From NCBI GenBank assembly GCA_003223025.1, contig QHXR01000018.1:1-64000 (forward strand): a stretch of DNA of 64,000 nt, given 5' to 3'. The stretch is from Acidobacteriota bacterium (GTDB taxonomy: Bacteria; Acidobacteriota; Blastocatellia; Pyrinomonadales; Pyrinomonadaceae). The position numbers and the translations under genes were made by a program. Positions 34,244-41,884 of this stretch are shown one piece after another. Position 1 is the stretch's first letter. The number at the start of each line of letters is the position of its first letter. Under the pieces are notes generated by a model. The model searched no databases and had not been told where the DNA came from. It saw only the letters and a list, made by a program, of their open reading frames with translations.

Positions 34244-34329
34244 TTTCGTGTGTTTTCGTGTAGGTTCGTGGTTCCAGTCTTCCGTCGTTTAAGAACTGGA
34301 ACCACGAACTCACACGAAAACACACGAAA
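34244..34329. repeat. inverted repeat, family D (copy 1)
   Basis: TTTCGTGTGTTTTCGTG and GGTTCGTGGTTCCAGTC on the left pair with GAACTGGAACCACGAAC and CACACGAAAACACACGAAA on the right. Similar arms form the hairpin at 39251-39340. Confidence 0.75.
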
Positions 34330-34342
34330 TACGAAAAGAGAT

Positions 34343-34765
34343 ATGAAAAACGAAGAACAAGAAATTCTCGATGGCTCGCGAGAGTGGGCGGATGCGATGC
34401 TTTCAAACGACGTGAAGCGGATCGGGAGTTTCGTGACGGACGATTGGGTGATCGTCTCCGAGCGCGGAATCTCTACGAAGGAACATTTTCTTTCGTTCGT
34501 GGAATCGGGAATGCTTCGACACGAAAGTCTTGAGATCGTCGGGGAGCCTCGGGTGCGCATTTATGGCGACGCTGCTGTGGTGACCTCGCGCGTCAAGAGC
34601 AAGTCTTATTTCAACGGACAGTTACTGGACGACGACGATTTCAGTACTACTCAGCTCGTCAAGATCGAACGAAGATGGCTCTCGGTATTGACGCATGTCA
34701 CGGCGGCGAACAAAGAATTCCTCGAAATGATCGAAAAAAAGAAGGCTGGCCGCGAAACACGCTAA
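34343..34765 (+). CDS. DUF4440/NTF2-like protein (copy 1)
   Basis: 140 residues. It has the SnoaL/DUF4440 cone fold pattern: a starting helix with SREWADAMLSNDVKRIGSFV, then DDWVIVSERGISTKEHFLSFVESG. Functions in the family range from small-molecule isomerisation to unknown. The start ATG 34343 follows AAAAGAGAT and is preferred to an open frame beginning at 34229 that would translate repeat D. The last residues (AGRETR) are encoded by a repeat fragment. A paralogue with a nearly identical core lies at 36075. Confidence 0.85.
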   Translation: MKNEEQEILDGSREWADAMLSNDVKRIGSFVTDDWVIVSERGISTKEHFLSFVESGMLRHESLEIVGEPRVRIYGDAAVVTSRVKSKSYFNGQLLDDDDFSTTQLVKIERRWLSVLTHVTAANKEFLEMIEKKKAGRETR

Positions 34766-34795
34766 AATACGCGAAATGAAGATTGGCGGGTAGAT
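34748..34795. repeat. partial family-C repeat at gene end
   Basis: GGCCGCGAAACACGCTAAAATACGCGAAA is a degenerate half of family C. It supplies the final codons of the upstream DUF4440 gene. Confidence 0.55.
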
Positions 34796-34808
34796 CTGCG
34801 CTGACTTG

Positions 34809-35618
34809 ATGCTGTATCAAACTTTCAAACCTTCGATACGCCTCGCACCATATGTCCGGTTCTTCTGGGCATTGGAAGCTGACGTCGCACGCGGCGAGGA
34901 ATTTGTTCATCGCTCGATGGCGGATGGTTGTGTTGAGATCGTGTTCCACTACCGGGCGTCGTTTGATGAAGTGGACGGTAACGGCAATCGGACGTTTTCA
35001 CCCATCTCAAGTATTCAGGCTCAGTCGACGGCGTTCCGTAGATTTTCGACGAACGAAAGTTTTGGTATCTTCGGTGCTTATTTGTATCCGTACGCGATCC
35101 CGCGACTGTTCGCATACCCGGCATCCGATTTCACAAACATTTCGCCGGACCTCGAATCCGTATTCGGAAGCGAAGGAAGATTGCTCGAAGAACAGATGAT
35201 CTCCTCATTCGACAATGAAGCGCGGGTAGAAATTGTCACGCGATTTCTGGAGAACAAGTTGAGCATCTCGACACGCGAATTGCCCACGATCTATCACGCG
35301 ATCCATTCCATTCTCGATGCTGCGGGCGATATACGAGTCGTCGAGCTCGCAAGCGAACACGGTCTTTCGACGAGACAATTCGAGCGGAAATTCAAAGAGC
35401 TCGCCGGTCTGAATCCGAAACTATACTCCCGTATCGCGCGTTTCCAGGCGGCGACGCAGCACAAGTTCGCCGGCGTTCGCGATCTGACCGAGATCGCTTA
35501 CGCGTGCGGCTACTACGATCAATCGCACTTCATCAACGACTTCCGACAATTCTCCGGCTACACTCCGAAAGAGTATTTCTGGTCGACCGCCGAGGGCACG
35601 CAGTACATGGGCTCTTAG
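34809..35618 (+). CDS. AraC-family transcriptional regulator
   Basis: 269 residues. A DUF6597-like N-terminal sensing domain (about 1-140, YVRFFWALEAD, RMSADGCVEIVFHY) precedes a C-terminal HTH_18 (about 155-260): VVELASEHGLSTRQFERKFKELAGLNPKLYSRIARFQAA and the second helix-turn-helix ITEIAYACGYYDQSHFINDFRQFSGYTPKEY. It activates nearby promoters; candidates are the DUF4440 and VOC genes on either side. TTG at 34806 precedes the ATG. Its TAG at 35616 also begins a heptad array. Confidence 0.9.
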   Translation: MLYQTFKPSIRLAPYVRFFWALEADVARGEEFVHRSMADGCVEIVFHYRASFDEVDGNGNRTFSPISSIQAQSTAFRRFSTNESFGIFGAYLYPYAIPRLFAYPASDFTNISPDLESVFGSEGRLLEEQMISSFDNEARVEIVTRFLENKLSISTRELPTIYHAIHSILDAAGDIRVVELASEHGLSTRQFERKFKELAGLNPKLYSRIARFQAATQHKFAGVRDLTEIAYACGYYDQSHFINDFRQFSGYTPKEYFWSTAEGTQYMGS

Positions 35619-35720
35619 TTTCTAGTTTCGAGTTTCAAGTTTCTTGCTCGTGTGATTCGGTTTAGTTCGTAGTTCGTAGTTCGTAGTTCGTAGTTCGTAG
35701 TTTGTAGTTTGTAGTTCGTG
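35616..35720. repeat. heptad tandem array, 15 units
   Basis: The array starts in the AraC stop codon and keeps one 7-bp register through 35720: TAGTTTC twice, GAGTTTC, AAGTTTC, a diverged stretch, then GTTCGTA five times, GTTTGTA twice and GTTCGTG. Confidence 0.9.
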
Positions 35721-35912
35721 GCGGACGGCGGATGCGACTGGAACGCAGGCGTCCCCGCCTGCAACATTGCCGCTTCGGCGATGTCAAACGATTCTGATTC
35801 GACAGCATATAGGGCCGAAAAAGCGCTTAGCGACCTGAGAGTCGAGAACTTTGACGCCGCGGAAGCCACGGCGTTGCAGGCGGGGACGCCTGCGTTCCAG
35901 TCGCATCCGCCG
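35721..35912. repeat. palindromic element, family E (copy 1)
   Basis: GCGGATGCGACTGGAACGCAGG plus GTCCCCGCCTGCAAC at the left is complementary to GTTGCAGGCGGGGAC and its extension at 35873-35912. The middle has a smaller hairpin (GCCGCTTCGGCGATGTC). A close copy is at 56919-57065. Heptad arrays flank both copies. Confidence 0.88.
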
Positions 35913-35937
35913 TTTCCTACAACTGCAAATCACACGA

Positions 35938-35993
35938 AACCAGAAACTAGAAAGCAGAAACTAGAAACTAGAAACTAGAAACTAAAAACTTGA
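35938..35993. repeat. heptad tandem array, 8 units
   Basis: AACCAGA, AACTAGA, AAGCAGA, AACTAGA three times, AACTAAA, AACTTGA in strict 7-bp register. Its unit is the complement of TAGTTTC, the unit that opens the array at 35616, so the two arrays make outer arms around the family-E element. Confidence 0.9.
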
Positions 35994-36074
35994 GAGAGAT
36001 GTCGCTTTTTTCCAATTAACTCGAAACGGAGCGGACTATTATTCGTGATGTCGCCGGTAAGTGGCGCATCAACT

Positions 36075-36485
36075 ATGGATAATTCAACTATCAAACAAGA
36101 ACTGATCGACGTCGGAGCTCAATGGGCGAAAGCTATGGTCGCGAACGATGCGGTCCGTATTGGAAGTTTTATGACTGACGATTGGGTGATCGTTTCAGAG
36201 CGTGGAATTTCGACGAAAACGCAATTTCTTTCGTTCGTCGAATCAGGTGCGCTGACCCACAGCGCATTCGAGATGGCGGGCGATGCGCGGGTCGAGCAAT
36301 ATGGCGACACCGCAGTTATGACGATCCGCGTTGCGAACACCGCTCACTTTGGCGGACAGCAGTTTGACGCCGACGAATTGGCATCCGATGTTTTCGTGAA
36401 ACGCGACGGAAAATGGTTGTGCGTGCTGAGCCACATCACGGCTGTCGATAGAAATTTTATTAAGGAGCGGGAATGCAAAATATGA
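36075..36485 (+). CDS. DUF4440/NTF2-like protein (copy 2)
   Basis: 136 residues. It shares TDDWVIVSERGISTKTQFLSFVESG with the copy at 34343, including the following helix pattern, so the pair are recent paralogues separated by AraC and repeats. The unrelated end is FIKERECKI. ATG at 36075 is the usual length start; ATG at 36048 (and GTG 36045) is also open. Its final 13 bases overlap the VOC gene. Confidence 0.85.
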   Translation: MDNSTIKQELIDVGAQWAKAMVANDAVRIGSFMTDDWVIVSERGISTKTQFLSFVESGALTHSAFEMAGDARVEQYGDTAVMTIRVANTAHFGGQQFDADELASDVFVKRDGKWLCVLSHITAVDRNFIKERECKI

Positions 36486-36862
36486 CGATGCCAGAACATT
36501 ATTCACCGGTGATGCCATACATCATCGCCAGCGACGCCGAGGGGCTCATCGGATTCATTACGGAAGTTTTTGATGCGAAGGAGAAGCTTCGGGTAAATAG
36601 GGAGGACGGATCTCCGATGCATTGCGAATACAGCATCAACGGCGGAACTATCATGTTCGGCCAGGCGAGCGAAGATTGGAAAGCATTCCCCTGCGGAATG
36701 TTCGTTCTGGTCATGGACGTCGACGAAATTCACAAGAAAGCGATCGCGAACGACGCCACCTCTATTCTGGAACCGGGCGATCGAGGATACGGACTAGCGT
36801 CGGGATTCGCGGATCCTTGGGGAAACCAGTGGTGGTTGAATAATCCGGAGGCGGGGGAATAG
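36473..36862 (+). CDS. VOC (glyoxalase/bleomycin resistance) family protein
   Basis: 129 residues, of the PhnB/YdeN type: PVMPYIIASDAEGLIGFITEVFDAKEKL, SMPHCEYSINGGTIMFGQ, and GFADPWGNQWWLNNP, a motif with the last metal-ligand-type Asp. It could be a single VOC fold dimerising to bind metal and substrate. It overlaps the previous gene by 13 bases and has a Shine-Dalgarno AAGGAG at 36462-36467, so both are co-translated, likely under the upstream AraC protein. Substrate unknown. Confidence 0.88.
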   Translation: MQNMTMPEHYSPVMPYIIASDAEGLIGFITEVFDAKEKLRVNREDGSPMHCEYSINGGTIMFGQASEDWKAFPCGMFVLVMDVDEIHKKAIANDATSILEPGDRGYGLASGFADPWGNQWWLNNPEAGE

Positions 36863-36902
36863 GCGGCGCCAGACAACAGACAAGAGACATGAGCCGGAAA
36901 GC

Positions 36903-37032
36903 TGCCCGCGAAATACGCGAAAGGACGCGAAATGAAGAAAAGAATTTTTCCTTCTTCTTTCGCGTCCTTTCGCGTATTTCGCGGGCTGAGCTTTTTCCTT
37001 TTGCCGGGTCTTCGCGTATTTCGCGGGCAATT
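36903..37032. repeat. palindromic element, family C (copy 3)
   Basis: GCCCGCGAAATACGCGAAAGGACGCGAAA at the left matches TTTCGCGTCCTTTCGCGTATTTCGCGGGC at 36957-36986; a further half (TCTTCGCGTATTTCGCGGGC) follows. It abuts the end of the VWFA protein gene. Confidence 0.85.
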
Positions 37033-37041
37033 CTTTACGCC

Positions 37042-38127
37042 TTACTTCTTAGTCTTTGCGAAATATCCCTGGCGGTGTGTCAGGCGTATCTTTTGTTTCT
37101 CGAGTTCGGTATTCGCGAGTTGGATATCTATCTTTCGATAAGAACCGTCGAGAGCCCGATTCGTCGGCTCGTAGGCGATCAGATACTGCGAACGCATCTC
37201 TTCCTGGATCTGCTGGAACGCCTGTCTGAGCTCGGTCTCGTCTTTCGGAAAATACGCTCGTCCGCCCGTTCGCTCTGCTATCTTCGTCATCGATCCCTTA
37301 TCAACGCCATCGTAGAAATTGTCGCCGATACCGATCGAATAGATCACCGCCTCGGCACGCTGCGCGGCTTGCACCGCTTCGTCCAGTTTCTTTTTGCTGA
37401 ATGTGTCGTAACCATCCGATAAGAGGACGATTGCGCGTCGCGTTTTTTCCGGAGCCGGCCCGAGCACGTCGGACGATGTCACCCAGATCGAATCCCAGAT
37501 CGCGGTCGATCCCTGGACCTGCTGATTACTGCCCGAGATCGGAGGCGTTCCGGGCACGCGACCGTTGTTGACCACGACACCACCACCGAGATAACCCGAA
37601 GGCGGGATAAACTCGACGCGTTCGACTGCACGGCGAAGTCTGTTCACGTTGTTCGTCATGCCCTGTTCCAGCGTCGATTCGCCGGTGAACGAGATGACAG
37701 AAACTTCGTCCTTTGTCGGACGAACTACCGATTCGATAAAAGAGATGGCCGCGGATTTTTCTTCGGGAAGCGTGCGCTCCTGCGAGGCGCTTGTGTCGAT
37801 GAGTATCGCGAGGCTCAGCGGCAGATCGATCTGACGAGAGAACGCGGAGATCGGCTGAACCTGACCATTCTCGAGAATGCGTACGTCTTCCGGCTTGAGA
37901 GTCAAGATCAGTTTTCGATTTCGATCCTGCGCCGTGAAAAGAACGTTTACAGATTCGGTTTCGACTCTTTCGACCTTATCCTCTTCCTCGATCGGCTCCG
38001 GCGGTGTCGGTTTGACGGCGGGTTTCGATTCGGCCTGCTGCGCATCGACCAATCTGTCTCCGACGAAGCCGGAAAACGCCAGCGCGAATAAAACTAGCAA
38101 AGCAAAAAACCCGCTCTTCTTATACAT
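37042..38127 (-). CDS. VWFA-related protein, Acidobacteria type (paralogue 2)
   Basis: 361 residues. A signal-anchored N-terminus (SGFFALLVLFALAFSGFVG) is followed by a proline/glutamate linker and a VWA domain with the MIDAS motif LIDTSAS near residue 113. TIGR03436 (VWFA-related Acidobacterial domain) is the closest family. After the domain, YGVGDNFYDGVDKGSM and SQYLIAYEPTNR are shared with the paralogue upstream. Role unknown; extracytoplasmic adhesion or assembly is typical of VWA. It follows the other paralogue by 16 bases. Confidence 0.9.
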   Translation of the reverse strand: MYKKSGFFALLVLFALAFSGFVGDRLVDAQQAESKPAVKPTPPEPIEEEDKVERVETESVNVLFTAQDRNRKLILTLKPEDVRILENGQVQPISAFSRQIDLPLSLAILIDTSASQERTLPEEKSAAISFIESVVRPTKDEVSVISFTGESTLEQGMTNNVNRLRRAVERVEFIPPSGYLGGGVVVNNGRVPGTPPISGSNQQVQGSTAIWDSIWVTSSDVLGPAPEKTRRAIVLLSDGYDTFSKKKLDEAVQAAQRAEAVIYSIGIGDNFYDGVDKGSMTKIAERTGGRAYFPKDETELRQAFQQIQEEMRSQYLIAYEPTNRALDGSYRKIDIQLANTELEKQKIRLTHRQGYFAKTKK

Positions 38128-38143
38128 CCTAAAAACTCCCTTA

Positions 38144-39130
38144 CTATTTCAAACTATCTTTGACAGCGCGATAGCTCGACTTCGTTCGCAGCTTGTACTT
38201 CTCCGTTCTCGACGCATCCGTAAACCTGACCTCGACCTTTCGCTCGCGTCCATCGTAATTCTGATTAGCCGGACGGTACGTGATGATGTACTGCGAACGA
38301 AGCTCTTCCGAGATCCTTTTGAACGCACGTTCGAGCGCCAGCATGTCGCCGGTGAAAAATGCTTCGCCGCCGGTATCTTCGCAGAGCCGCGTCAAAAATT
38401 TATCGCCCTTGTCTTTCACCGTTCCAGCCTCGACGCCCGGAACCGTTCCGAGAAATCCCGCCTTGGTCGAGATGCCAAAGATCGTGGTCTCCGTTCGCTG
38501 CGCGATATCGATCGCGTCCTCGAGCTTCGCACGACTAAAAGTATCGTCGCCGTCCGTGATGATGACGATCACGCGTCGACCCGCGACGTTGCGAAGCTTC
38601 TCATCGGAAAATTCCCAGACCGCGTCATACAGCGCGGTTTGCGATCCGGCTTTCTTAACGTTGTCCACCGCCTTCTGAAGCAGGTCGAGCTTGTCGGTGA
38701 AATCCTGTCGAAGCGTAACCTCATGATCGAAAGTCATGAACGCCGCCCGATCTTTTCTCAGACGAAGAACGGTGTGCATGAAATTCATCGCCGACTCTTT
38801 TGAGAATGCGAGCTTACCCGCGGCCGACGGCGAAGTGTCCATTAGCACGCCGACGTATACCGGCGGATTCGTTTTCTCATCGGTGAAGAACGTTATCTCC
38901 TGCTGCACTCCGTCTTCGAATACCGCGAAATCGCCGCGCGTTAGTCCGGGGACAAGCTCCTTTTTCAGCGTAACTGTGACGGGAAGCCGGACCTCGAAGG
39001 TCTTTAGCTGGCCGGTATCTTCATCCGGCGGCGTCGGTCGGGGCGTCGGCGTCTGAGCGAGCGAAACGCCGCTAAACGCGAACACCATTAGAGAAAGCGT
39101 AATTAAATTGAAACGCAGGAACCTATTCAT
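38144..39130 (-). CDS. VWFA-related protein, Acidobacteria type (paralogue 1)
   Basis: 328 residues. A signal peptide (residues 1-25, ending VSLAQ) and a Pro/Thr-rich linker lead to the VWA domain with MDTSPSAAGK (MIDAS, about residues 93-102) and later DGDDTFSRAKLEDAIDIAQRTE. The end SQYIITYRPANQNYDGRERKVEVRF is shared with paralogue 2. First gene of the two-gene operon; the promoter must lie between 39131 and the hairpin at 39251. Confidence 0.9.
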   Translation of the reverse strand: MNRFLRFNLITLSLMVFAFSGVSLAQTPTPRPTPPDEDTGQLKTFEVRLPVTVTLKKELVPGLTRGDFAVFEDGVQQEITFFTDEKTNPPVYVGVLMDTSPSAAGKLAFSKESAMNFMHTVLRLRKDRAAFMTFDHEVTLRQDFTDKLDLLQKAVDNVKKAGSQTALYDAVWEFSDEKLRNVAGRRVIVIITDGDDTFSRAKLEDAIDIAQRTETTIFGISTKAGFLGTVPGVEAGTVKDKGDKFLTRLCEDTGGEAFFTGDMLALERAFKRISEELRSQYIITYRPANQNYDGRERKVEVRFTDASRTEKYKLRTKSSYRAVKDSLK

Positions 39131-39250
39131 AATGCCGAAGGAATTTTTTCAAGGACGCAAATTTTCGATGCCGTCGGCACCATGATTGTTGCCCATCCGA
39201 AGCAACGGAAGAGTATATCAAAGGATAAGTGGGAAGTGAGAGGCGGCTAT

Positions 39251-39340
39251 TTCTTCGTGGGGTTTCGTGTGAGTTAGCGGTTCCAGTTCCGCAACGCAGA
39301 AGAACTGGAACCACTAACTCACACGAAACCCCACGAAGAA
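39251..39340. repeat. long hairpin, 40-base arms, family D (copy 2)
   Basis: Arms 39251-39290 and 39301-39340 are complementary with only one or two mismatches around a 10-base loop (GCAACGCAGA). Arm content (TTCGTGTGAGTTAG then CGGTTCCAGTTC) matches the family-D element at 34244. The remainder of the gap (39341-39465) is A-rich with CACGAAC-type words but no feature I can name. Confidence 0.9.
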
Positions 39341-39465
39341 AGCCCGACCACGAACTACACGAAGCACGCGAACACGAAAAGAAAAATCGAACCACAGAAT
39401 ACGCGGAGCACACGTAACAAGAATACAATGTTGCGAGTTTTCGCCGATTTGGCTAGCTTAGTTTT

Positions 39466-40929
39466 GTGCATACGAACATCTTCAGGGAATACGACATTCG
39501 CGGGATCGTCGGCGATCAGTTGACCGATGAGACCGTCGCGACGCTCGGCCGAGCGATCGGGACCTTTTTCGCGCAGAACGGTGCGCGTCGGATCGCGATC
39601 GGCTACGACGCCCGGAAAAGCTCGCCGGGTTTCTGCGATCTTCTGACGCGCGGATTTAATGATTGCGGGATCGATGTCGTGCTTATAGGAATGGTGCCGA
39701 CGCCCGTTCTCTACCACGCGGTGTTTACGAAAGATGTCGACGGCGGCGTGATGATCACCGGCTCGCACAATCCGCCCGATCACAACGGCTTCAAGATCTG
39801 TTTGGGAAAATCGACTCTGTTCGGATCGCAGATCCAGGAGATAAAAGATATCGCGTTATCGGGGACTTTCGCGGCCGGCGCAGGTTCAGTCGAATCGATA
39901 GAGGTGCTCGATGACTATTGCGCCGACATCGTGTCGAGAGTCCAAATGGAGTCGACGACGCTGTCATCGAAGGCGGAAGCCCGATCCGTAGGGAGGGTGT
40001 CCATCGCGAAGGAAGATCTCACGCAAAGACGCGAAGACCCAAAGAAGAAGTTAAAAGTAGTGATCGACGCGGGAAATGGAATGGGCGGAGTGACGGCAGT
40101 TCCGGTTTATGAAAAGCTCGGCGTCGAACTCATCAAACTTTTCATCGAGCCTGATTCAAACTTTCCGAATCATCATCCCGATCCGACCGTAACTGAAAAT
40201 CTAGACGATACGATAAACGCCGTTCTCAATAATAAAGCCGACATCGGTCTTGCGTTCGACGGTGACGGCGATCGCATTGGAGTCGTCGATGAGAACGGCC
40301 GGATCATTTGGGGCGATGAACTGATGATCCTGCTCTCACGTTCGATCCTCGAAACGAATCCCGGTGCGACGATCATCGCCGAAGTTAAATGTTCGCAAAA
40401 TCTTTTTGACGATATCGAGAAGCACGGCGGCACAGCGGTGATGTGGAAGGCCGGACACTCGCTGATAAAAGCGAAGATGAAAGAGACGAACGCCGCACTC
40501 GCCGGTGAAATGAGCGGTCATATTTTCTTTGCTGATCGCTTCTACGGATTCGACGACGCGACCTACGCCGGAGCGCGAGTGCTTGAGATACTTTCAAAAA
40601 CCGACAAGCCTTTGTCGGAGCTGCTCAAAGACATCCCGCCGACATTCTCCACTCCGGAACTGCGAGTCGATTGCGCCGATGAACGAAAGTTCGAAGTCGT
40701 CGCCGCGATCGCAAAACATTTCGCCGCGACAAACGAAGTCATCACGATTGACGGTGCCCGCATACTGTTCGAGCACGGCTGGGGATTGGTGCGAGCTTCG
40801 AATACGCAGGCGATCCTCGTCTTGAGATTCGAAGCAGATACAGACGAGCATCTGAAAGAGGTCCGAACCATCGTGGAGATGAAGGTGAAGGAGTTGATCA
40901 CTCCTTCGCAGGCGTCTTCGCGGGATTAA
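39466..40929 (+). CDS. phosphomannomutase/phosphoglucomutase with in-frame insertion
   Basis: 487 residues (typical bacterial forms are about 450-460). It converts mannose 6-P to mannose 1-P, or glucose, for polysaccharide donors. The active serine is S100 in TGSHNPPDHNGFK; the metal loop is DGDGDR near residue 264; the sugar-specificity loop is AGEMSGHIFF. GTG start at 39466. Residues about 163-194, between domains 1 and 2 and before KLKVVIDAGNG, form an insertion with TLSSKAEARSVGR and LTQRREDPKKK whose DNA contains a 14-base copy of an intergenic repeat. Related sugars feed the locus at 20-26 kb. Confidence 0.9.
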   Translation: MHTNIFREYDIRGIVGDQLTDETVATLGRAIGTFFAQNGARRIAIGYDARKSSPGFCDLLTRGFNDCGIDVVLIGMVPTPVLYHAVFTKDVDGGVMITGSHNPPDHNGFKICLGKSTLFGSQIQEIKDIALSGTFAAGAGSVESIEVLDDYCADIVSRVQMESTTLSSKAEARSVGRVSIAKEDLTQRREDPKKKLKVVIDAGNGMGGVTAVPVYEKLGVELIKLFIEPDSNFPNHHPDPTVTENLDDTINAVLNNKADIGLAFDGDGDRIGVVDENGRIIWGDELMILLSRSILETNPGATIIAEVKCSQNLFDDIEKHGGTAVMWKAGHSLIKAKMKETNAALAGEMSGHIFFADRFYGFDDATYAGARVLEILSKTDKPLSELLKDIPPTFSTPELRVDCADERKFEVVAAIAKHFAATNEVITIDGARILFEHGWGLVRASNTQAILVLRFEADTDEHLKEVRTIVEMKVKELITPSQASSRD

Positions 40930-40944
40930 GGATCAGTCTGTTTT

Positions 40945-41126
40945 GAGTCGCGTAGCGACCAGATGAGTTTAGCCGTGGCCCTTCAGGCCACGGTAATGTA
41001 AACGAAAGATCGCGTCGCGTTAGCGACGATTGAATATTCATCCGTCGCTGACGCGACGAACGTTATATCGCGCATTTACCGTGGCCTTAAGGGCCACGGC
41101 TAAATTCATGTGATCGCTACGCGACC
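40945..41126. repeat. nested palindromic element, family A (copy 2)
   Basis: GTCGCGTAGCGACC, then AGCCGTGGCCCTTCAGGCCACGG, then CGTCGCTGACGCGACG and CCGTGGCCTTAAGGGCCACGGC, ending TCGCTACGCGACC: the same order and orientation as at 6490-6680. It accounts for the gap after the phosphomannomutase gene. Confidence 0.85.
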
Positions 41127-41254
41127 GGTGATCAATGCTCTCGTCTCGAGATTGGCGGCTCCCTCATCACTCACCCCCGATACTTTTTTCCGAAAAATTC
41201 CGCGTGACATATTGCGGGCATGATGCCCAGCTGCATTCTTACGGAGTTTTTATT

Positions 41255-41752
41255 ATGAGAAAAGTATCTTCGACAACTCTTTGGCTTGCGATCTTCGCGA
41301 TTCTCATCGCGGTCCAGGCTTATTCAACATTCGGACAGACGAACGCGGTTGTCGGCAGTTGGAAGGACGGAAGCGTCGGCTCGGTTCAATATCAAAATCA
41401 GGTCACCGGCGCGACGCGCAACGGCCGCAGCCATATTTTCGGATACAAATTTCTTCCGAACGGCGAGTACACGTTTATCGGCTACATGGAGATAAACAAC
41501 TACGGTTGCGCGAGTACGATCTTCAATCAGATCACCGGCAAGTACTCGGTTGACGGCTCGACGATCTCTTTGAATCCGGCGCGCGATTATTGGAAGTCGA
41601 CCAATTCATGCGCTGCAAGTGGTAATAAGGAGACGACAAAAGCTCCGACGAAGAAGACGTTGGAATTCGAAAGAAAAGTGGACGACTACGGCCAGCCGAT
41701 CCTCTGCATTCAGGACGGCGAGGCGAATACTTGTTACGGACAGGACAAGTAA
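41255..41752 (+). CDS. secreted lipocalin-like protein
   Basis: 165 residues. A signal peptide (about 1-26, LAIFAILIAVQAYSTFGQ) then a beta-rich chain: VVGSWKDGSVGSVQYQN, SHIFGYKFLPNGEYTFIGYM and GKYSVDGSTISLNP, the pattern of a small calycin or DUF-type barrel. Two pairs of cysteines (NYGCAS, NSCAAS; ILCI, NTCY) suggest periplasmic disulfides. ATG 41255, with ACGGAG ahead, starts the signal; an open frame from 41135 extends into repeat DNA. Function unknown. Confidence 0.75.
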   Translation: MRKVSSTTLWLAIFAILIAVQAYSTFGQTNAVVGSWKDGSVGSVQYQNQVTGATRNGRSHIFGYKFLPNGEYTFIGYMEINNYGCASTIFNQITGKYSVDGSTISLNPARDYWKSTNSCAASGNKETTKAPTKKTLEFERKVDDYGQPILCIQDGEANTCYGQDK

Positions 41753-41774
41753 TTTTTTTGTACATAGGCGTATC

Positions 41775-41800
41775 GGTGCGACGGAAATTTCCGTCGCACC
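41775..41800. terminator. perfect 26-bp palindrome, probable terminator
   Basis: GGTGCGACGGAAA is followed directly by its exact complement, so the centre has no real loop beyond AAATTT. It lies 22 bases after the secreted protein stop. The T run behind it is short (CTTTGTC), so termination is probable in either direction but not certain. Confidence 0.6.
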
Positions 41801-41884
41801 TTTGTCATTTAGGTGACCGTGCGATTGGCGATGGCACCGTGATTGCAAACGTATCGCAACGAGTAGGGGATCGAAACATTCGAT

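Noticed and set aside
34229-34342. N-terminal extension of the first DUF4440 protein
   Set aside because: It would translate the family-D inverted repeat. The ATG at 34343 has a ribosome site and the family's usual start.
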